Shown one piece after another: positions 58,001-64,000 of a DNA stretch of 64,000 nucleotides. Made by a program: the position numbers and the translations under genes. The notes under the pieces are model-generated. The model was not told the DNA's origin. It searched no databases and saw only the letters and a list, made by a program, of their open reading frames with translations. Origin of the DNA: Escallonia rubra (Eukaryota; Streptophyta; Magnoliopsida; Escalloniales; Escalloniaceae); the NCBI GenBank assembly GCA_033065855.1, contig JAVXUO010003207.1:186001-250000 (forward strand), given 5' to 3'. How positions within the stretch are numbered: the stretch's first letter is position 1; the number at the start of each line of letters is the position of its first letter.

Positions 58001-58764
58001 CATGAAGCCAGTCACTGCACTTTCCATTTTTGTTGATGTCCCTGCAGAATTTCCCTTACGAGATCCTCCAAATGCAACCTACACAGCATATCGTATGGTA
58101 AGAACCTTATTTTTTTCTTTTTTAATCATGAACATCTTCACGCTGCAGGACATCATGATCGCAGTGTATGCCGGGACTTACTGCTCTATTAGTGTGACAA
58201 AAGCTGTCTTTACCGGAAGACTTGCAAACTCCATCTATTTCTCTAGGTACATAACCATATTGGCGGAATTTCGAAAAATCTGCAAAACGAAGGTATTTGT
58301 AATGAACTTTGAGCGGAATTGAGCATGCCAAACTGCGACAAAGTTGGTGTCCAATAGTACAATACACGTGTAAAGAATATGGATGATGGAAGACCCTGTG
58401 CCAGTAGAATTAGCATTGTGAAGAACAATCATGTAGATTCAATGACAAACCACATATCCAAGGTTAGGGAACTCATACTTGTGGCCAAGATGATCACTAC
58501 AGCTATGTGATTACTTTTTTCTCTGTGATAGATTTACATAATCATGATTGCTCCGAATTATTTTTCACGTCTCACAGATGATTATCCAAATATTTTTGCA
58601 TTTTAAATTATTCATGCATTTCAGCTATTTTGTGCAAAAAGATAGATAGTTCGACACTTGATTACGATAGGCAGGGAGCAGGCGAAATGTGAGAAGTCAC
58701 TAGTGTATACTGCTGATGAGCATCAAGAACAGACAGTAAATGCATAAGTGATTAATTCAAAGCA

Positions 58765-58824
<60 letters not shown>

Positions 58825-61110
58825 CATGCACTCTAGGTCATCAGCTCGGGATCTGCAAGAGACTTGGCAAAAGTGCAACAAACTATCTTGAATTAACCTC
58901 AAGGTCGCTGTGTAGTGACTGATTAATGGCAGATACATATACATGCACAGTAATACTAATGGCAGAGCACAAAATCCTCTATGTCATCAGCTAGGGATCT
59001 GCATGAGTCTTGGCAAAACGGCAAAAAACTATCTTCAAATAACCTCAAAATCATGTTGCCAAATTTGAGCATTTAAAAAAACACAGGAAAATAGATGTGA
59101 AAATATGTATGCATGAGTTTTAACATTAATACATGGTTATCTGGATCAACGTATACTGGGCTAATGCAAATTATTCACCAGCTTCTCAAATCTCATTTAA
59201 TAGTTAACAAGCAAATTCATTTGGAAAAGAAATAGACAATCTAGCTTTGTAAATGAAACTTATTACATCTTCAAGTCAGAATAACAAATAGAAGTACGTA
59301 ACAATAGCAGTTCCAAGAGTCCTACATATAGAAGCAGTATTAGCTACTTACCATCTCCTATGCCCATCGAGGGGCTTGCATTATTAGCAAACCAACGAAC
59401 CAGAACAGCATGATCCTGGCGTCTTATGCATGCAGCATTTCTCAACTGTAAATTGGGAAAATATAATTAAAAACAACAGAATGCAGAAGGTGTCTGAGCC
59501 AAAAAAAATTAGAGTAGCAGAAAAATAGGAAATGGTTTACTAGGTATTATAACAGCTACACAGACAGCAGCTCTGTCAGTGTCAAGTGCGAAAAATAAAC
59601 TCAATCGTGAATCATTGGGAGTAGGCATACAGATAACATCTAAGAGGATTTGAAGAAGCAGTCCTGTGTCAGTTGCGACGAAGTAGAGGACAAATCAGAT
59701 CTTCCCACTAAAAAGACCCATACTAAGCTCCTAATGGTACTCCCCTTAGATGGGCTCCATGTTTCCTCCTTGGGTATGTGCTGATCAAATTACCATGCCA
59801 TGATAACTTTAACCTTGGGTCCCCAATTACAATCCTGCCATCATAATTAACATGCATGCAAATATTTGCCACTTAATGCAAAAAGTTGAATTCCCAATCT
59901 TCCTATGGATTTCTTCTCTCTCTAGCTGATTTTTTCCGCCACAAGACTTAGCATCATCCCTTAGTATTTTTTCCCTCACCAACCTTTCCTCCAATGTATG
60001 CTATTGTTATCCTGTGCAACCAGATCTTTTCTGGGAAGCTCGTGTTTATTCGTAGATATCTGTAGCTTTTCTCACCCCACAATTTCAAATAAGCCATGAG
60101 CATCAATTTGCGGGAAGGACTCCACTTGGACACCCTGACCAGCGAAATTTGTCCCACTGAACCCTAACTCGCACTAGAAAGGCTCCTCCTTAAAGGGGGG
60201 CCTTTCTGCCCAAATGGACTCTTTCCTCTTCTTAGACCCGCAACTACCAGGCAACAAAAGGAGAACTACTAAAGAGTAGCTATAGAGGCAGGGCTGAGAG
60301 ACATACCGGTATGCATCTTCCAAATCACAAGAAACCAAAAAATGACTCTTTGAAAACACTAGCCTCGGCAAGACAAAGGACTATCCACCAGTAAACCACG
60401 TAAATGTTGCTAGGGGGGTATATTCATGAGCTCAATTTTATCTATAGCCCAAAAAAATACCGTCATGCAGTATATGATCACTCATAACTCCACGATCAAA
60501 TCTAACCACATTATACTCTACACTTGGCCGACTCGTTAGACATGAACAAAGATATATCATCGTCCTTGGTAGCTTCACATTCTACTCTTGCCAATTCATC
60601 GAAAAGACGCCGTGTGCCTATCAACCATGGATCCAATTCCATAAAAAAGCCACTTCAGTATCTACCCCACGAGCGTTTCCCCCTGTGAATCTATCGCCTA
60701 CGTGCTGTGCTGCGCAAGAATGGCACAAACAACCAATTCCATTAAAAAGTCACTTCAGTATCTAGCCCACGAGCGCTTCCCCGTGTGAACTCTATTGTGT
60801 ATCTGCTGTGCTGTGCAGGGATGGAACAAACATGTTAACAACATATCTGCCACAATGCATTTTCTCCGCCAAATTGAACTAAATGCTTGCATACGCAAAA
60901 GAACTATCTATATCAAGATTAAACGTCCCAAACAAGATTATCCATCGCAATCCAAGCGCTACGCAGAAAATGCTATTGAAATTGGCATCCACAGTCAATT
61001 ATCCATCACAATCCAAGCGCTATGCAAACATACGCGCGCGCACATATCTACGCAACATTAAACGCGTGTACCTTGTTGGAGTGACGGAAGATGTGAGAGG
61101 CGTAAGTCAT
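52060..61110 (-). CDS. Pyruvate dehydrogenase E2 (dihydrolipoyllysine acetyltransferase), mitochondrial
   Basis: Nineteen exons, 5' to 3': 61072-61110, 59352-59445, 58182-58279, 57981-58078, 57869-57909, 57303-57358, 57140-57214, 56931-57023, 54497-54739, 54295-54367, 53971-54071, 53797-53882, 53636-53711, 52910-52977, 52768-52834, 52599-52694, 52415-52517, 52243-52338 and 52060-52130. All are in phase: 557 aa (Arabidopsis At1g54220 is 539). A transit peptide ([13 protein letters not shown]) precedes one lipoyl domain (about 128-205; [17 protein letters not shown], lipoyl lysine in ETDKATVEM about K169). A subunit-binding domain (about 264-300; [14 protein letters not shown]) and the acetyltransferase core ending [10 protein letters not shown] (H530) follow. 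It transfers acetyl from E1 to CoA in the matrix complex and forms its core. Intron 6 (57215-57302) starts with GC: ACCGAG/GCATGT. The [11 protein letters not shown] start matches At1g54220 MAYASRIINHS, so it is the LTA3-like paralog. Confidence 0.94.
54860..55227. repeat. Direct repeat of about 140 bp within an E2 intron
   Basis: About 54860-55002 and about 55088-55227 share GGATCG[G/T]GTGCATGCCAAAA, TTACTT, GAAATAAGG[G/A]TGC and TTTACTCTTTATAC. Both lie in the 2.2-kb intron 54740-56930. A G run of about 13 follows at 55232. Their origin is not clear. Confidence 0.65.
58767..58822. repeat. Compound microsatellite (TA)n(TG)n
   Basis: About 15 TA units followed by about 12 TG units, in the intron between E2 exons 2 and 3. 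Likely to be polymorphic in length. Confidence 0.9.
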
Positions 61111-63370
61111 GATTGGAGAGCTCCGTTCACCGGCAAACAGGCGGCGTCGGCCCTGTTTGTGAGGGTATGTATGTGGGGAAGACGAAGTAGGTGACGAATG
61201 GGGGGTAGGTGCTCGTTTTGTTAGGGCTGAAGGGTCCAACCAAACAAGATCGGTCCAGATCGGAGTTCGGCACGCCGTTCTTCTCCTTTTTGCCCGATCT
61301 TTATATCAGGCTGATTATGGCTTTTGATTCTTCCTTTGGACTTTTTTTTTTTTTCTTCTAAATTCAACTATCTTTGTCTCTCTCTAAATTTTGACCGGCC
61401 ATTTTTTCAATTAAAAAAAATTACAAATTATATTTATTTATTGATCTCGCGCAATCATTTTTTTTTGCTGTTTTATAAGTTTTTTTTTTTTTTTAGTTCT
61501 TGACAATTACACGATAATTGATATTTTGGGAGACGGGCGAGAGAGCGGAATAGTATTCAAGCGGACATTATTTTCTATAAGAAATTGTAATCTATCATGG
61601 TAACTTTTTGTTGTAAAAAATTGAACACTCTTTTTTGTAAAAAGGCTGAAGTCTTGTCTGGCCTTTGTCCCTTGCTTGACCTGTTTGGGCACTTCCTTTG
61701 TTTATAAAGTGGGGACTAGATTATTAACCAAAAAGGTGTAAGCTATAAATTGGGTGCACAACTTTCCCAATCAATTTTTTCAACGCATTAGCAATTAATT
61801 TATTACCCCCTAACCCACCCACCCCCACATTAATCTAAAGCTAATGTACAGTTGTGCAAAACAATTATGCCGATTCAATTTTGTGCGTGTGTGCGTTTTT
61901 TTTTCCCCTCTTAGATAATTAAAAATCATTCATGTGGCATCACCGACCAATCAAGTTATGGTATACTATCACTTTGGATCTGTGTTACCTAGCTTGAGGG
62001 GAAAAAAAACAGTATAGAAAAGTCTTGTCATCACTGTACGTTAGTCAGTTCAACCGAAATTAGATCGAACGTAGACCACGACCCAACAACGACAAAAACT
62101 ATTTTGTATGTACATGCACATCACATTTGAAGCGATTACTCGATGCAATCCATTTATTTTATGTCGACTGAATCCCCCCATTGTCGAAAACTACTATAAA
62201 TCACAGGAACCCTCAACCCCCACAACCCTACCATCCCGAAAACTTTTCTCAACCTCTCTAAATCCCAATGCCGCTTCACTGTCTCCACCCGTGTGTCGAT
62301 CACGGGAAACGAGAGTTGTAAAAATACTTTTGGTGACATGAATGGTTACAACAACCGCCTTCGTGTAATGTTGCATTGTAGTCATATTGTGATATCACGT
62401 TTGCCAGATGACGTGGCTTTTAGGATTAATAGCTCTTTTGCATAATTTATGAAAGGTGAGTTAATGAATGTTGTTCAGTTATCGCTTATATCGACACTCT
62501 CTTACTTCGTCACGTTATTTTGACTTTTTAAAAGCATGCTAAATAAACTCACCTTTTCTAATAATTATTTGAATTCTTTTTTCCTCTCCCATTATGTCCT
62601 TTAATTTGACTTTTTTTTTGCCATTTGAAATTAGATCAACTAAAGATTTTACATTTTTCTATCTTCTATGTCAACATGTCCCACTTAAAAATTTTATTTA
62701 TATTTTTATAAATTCATTAATTCTAAAATTTTGTCAAAACTAATTTTATAAACATTTCCATTAATCTTAAATCTTTTCTATTATTTAGAGAAGTCCAATA
62801 TTCTCTATCAGTTTTTCTCTCCAATTAACGTAATCTCTCTCATTTTATTTCGTTACATATGTGTGTATATATATAATATACTCTCGCGTTTCATTTTCAA
62901 TAATTTGTTACATAACTGACTCTTTCTTGGTAGGCTTGAGTAATACAAACTCAACACACAAGTTATTATTATTAGTATTGTCATTATTGATGCTATTAGA
63001 TTGGACAAACTGTTTTTAGCATTTCATATTATTTTTCCATCTTCATTTGTTGCTAACTAAAAGCTAACAATTATTACTTAAGTTCAGTTTGAACAACAAA
63101 ATTTGGTAAGAAATCTCGTATAAAAAGTGGGAATATTTTTTTTGTCACCATCAAATTTATTAGTGTTATTAAGCATACAAATACGAGATATCTCAATTAG
63201 TACTTTGACAGTTGTTACTCATGTGTGTAACGTACGGGATCAAAACTAATGTAAGTACAATTTTAAAACCGCTTGTAGCATTACTTTGTATACGTTATAT
63301 TATGGTCGGTGACACTTTAATAGAGGGATGAATGGTGTTTTGAGTTTTAGAAAAAAAATGTTACAACTTA
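61111..63370. other. Upstream region of PDC-E2 and intergenic sequence
   Basis: The first 200 bp hold the E2 5' UTR and promoter. The reading frame stays open upstream to 61239, but there is no earlier ATG, so 61110 is the start. The rest is AT-rich with long T runs and no gene seen. Confidence 0.5.
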
Positions 63371-64000
63371 GGCCAGTTTGGTGACAATTTTTTTAGGATT
63401 TGAATTTCAAATTCGGAATTGGATTTGAAATTTAATTCACATTTTTTTTTTAACGGAAGGAAATTCAAATAACAAAAATTATATTTTGTATTTGGAGAAC
63501 AAATGGATTGGAAAGGTAATGAATTTTTAGATAATTATATAATTGATTTACAATGATAAGCGAACTACAATAAGTAGTTTCAAGTGTGCTAGTGCCACCA
63601 CATTAGAGATGTCACAAGGGCCAGGCCGACCCTGGCCCTAAATAGGTTCCGGCTGGCCCGGCCCTAAAGATGAATAGTGTTGGCCTAACCCGTTGGGCCT
63701 TGGGCCAGGGCAAGGGTTCTAGCCCTCTTTTCAGTTATATTCTGGCCCAGCCCTTTGGCATTAAATCTGCCCTTTAACTATTACGAGTTATTTACGGTCC
63801 GTTTGGAATCAATTCTTTTAGGATTTGGATTTCAGATTTAGAATTGGATTTGGAATTCACTTCACTTTTTTTTTTGAAACGAAAGGGAATTCTAATTTTG
63901 TGTTTGGAGAACAGAGAAAATGTAAAGGTAATAAGTTTTTAGACAAATATATCATTGACTTACGATGAAAAATAAATTACAGTAAGTAGTTTCAAGTGTG
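63371..64000. repeat. Direct repeat pair of about 210 bp flanking a hAT fragment
   Basis: 63371-63588 and 63796-64000 are related along their length. Both run from CAGTTTGG / CCGTTTGG, through TAGGATTTGAATTTCA / TAGGATTTGGATTTCA and TTTGGAGAACA, to AAGTAGTTTCAAGTGTG, where the window ends. A partial GGCCCGG-type hAT sequence (from 63604) lies between. The second copy is cut by the window edge. Confidence 0.75.
63604..63793. mobile_element. Truncated hAT element of the GGCCCGG family
   Basis: It begins TAGAGATGTCACAAGGGCCAG like the copies at 29968 and 50286, then GGCCCGGCCCTAAA. The expected GGGCCGG...CTCTA right end is not found; after about 190 bp the second flanking repeat starts. It is a left-end fragment only, or its right end lies beyond the window. 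Confidence 0.65.

Overview
This is a 64 kb piece of a plant nuclear genome, almost certainly a flowering plant and probably a eudicot. It is AT-rich, and its genes have GT-AG introns. They encode plant families: a clade A PP2C, a USP-domain receptor-like cytoplasmic kinase, TIM23 and a DUF761 proline-rich protein. The space between genes is filled with hAT and Mutator-like DNA elements and one large non-coding LTR retroelement. I found no bacterial, viral or organellar gene block and no CRISPR array.

Layout. 1-8.3 kb: the 3' end of an aminopeptidase M1 gene (+), then a tandem segmental duplication. The first copy carries the aminopeptidase end and a gutted DUF761 gene. The second carries a spare aminopeptidase last exon and the intact DUF761 gene (-). 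10.3-14.9 kb: a small membrane protein of the 'ribosomal protein L18a-like' family (-). 17.0-23.2 kb: an ortholog of the ABA co-receptor phosphatase HAB1/HAB2 (-), four coding exons, with two ABRE motifs upstream. 25.4-36.3 kb: a USP + coiled coil + kinase gene (+), eight exons. Its third intron holds a nest of three mobile elements and a 169-bp hairpin-bearing tandem array. 37.6-43.2 kb: a METTL-type tRNA N3-methylcytidine methyltransferase (-), nine exons, with a Mutator-like element right beside a 3' splice site. 47.1-47.7 kb: single-exon TIM23 (+). 52.1-61.1 kb: the mitochondrial pyruvate dehydrogenase E2 subunit (-), 19 exons, one with a GC donor. The last 3 kb is intergenic repeats.

How the genes relate. 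They do not form one pathway. TIM23 imports proteins into the mitochondrial matrix, where PDC-E2 acts. HAB1 and the kinase are signalling proteins. HAB, USP-kinase and TIM23 are also neighbours in Arabidopsis (At1g72770-72760-72750 and At1g17550-17540-17530, from memory), so this looks like an old conserved block. Exon structures were built by hand from splice signals, reading-frame continuity and remembered family sequences; no alignment was run.
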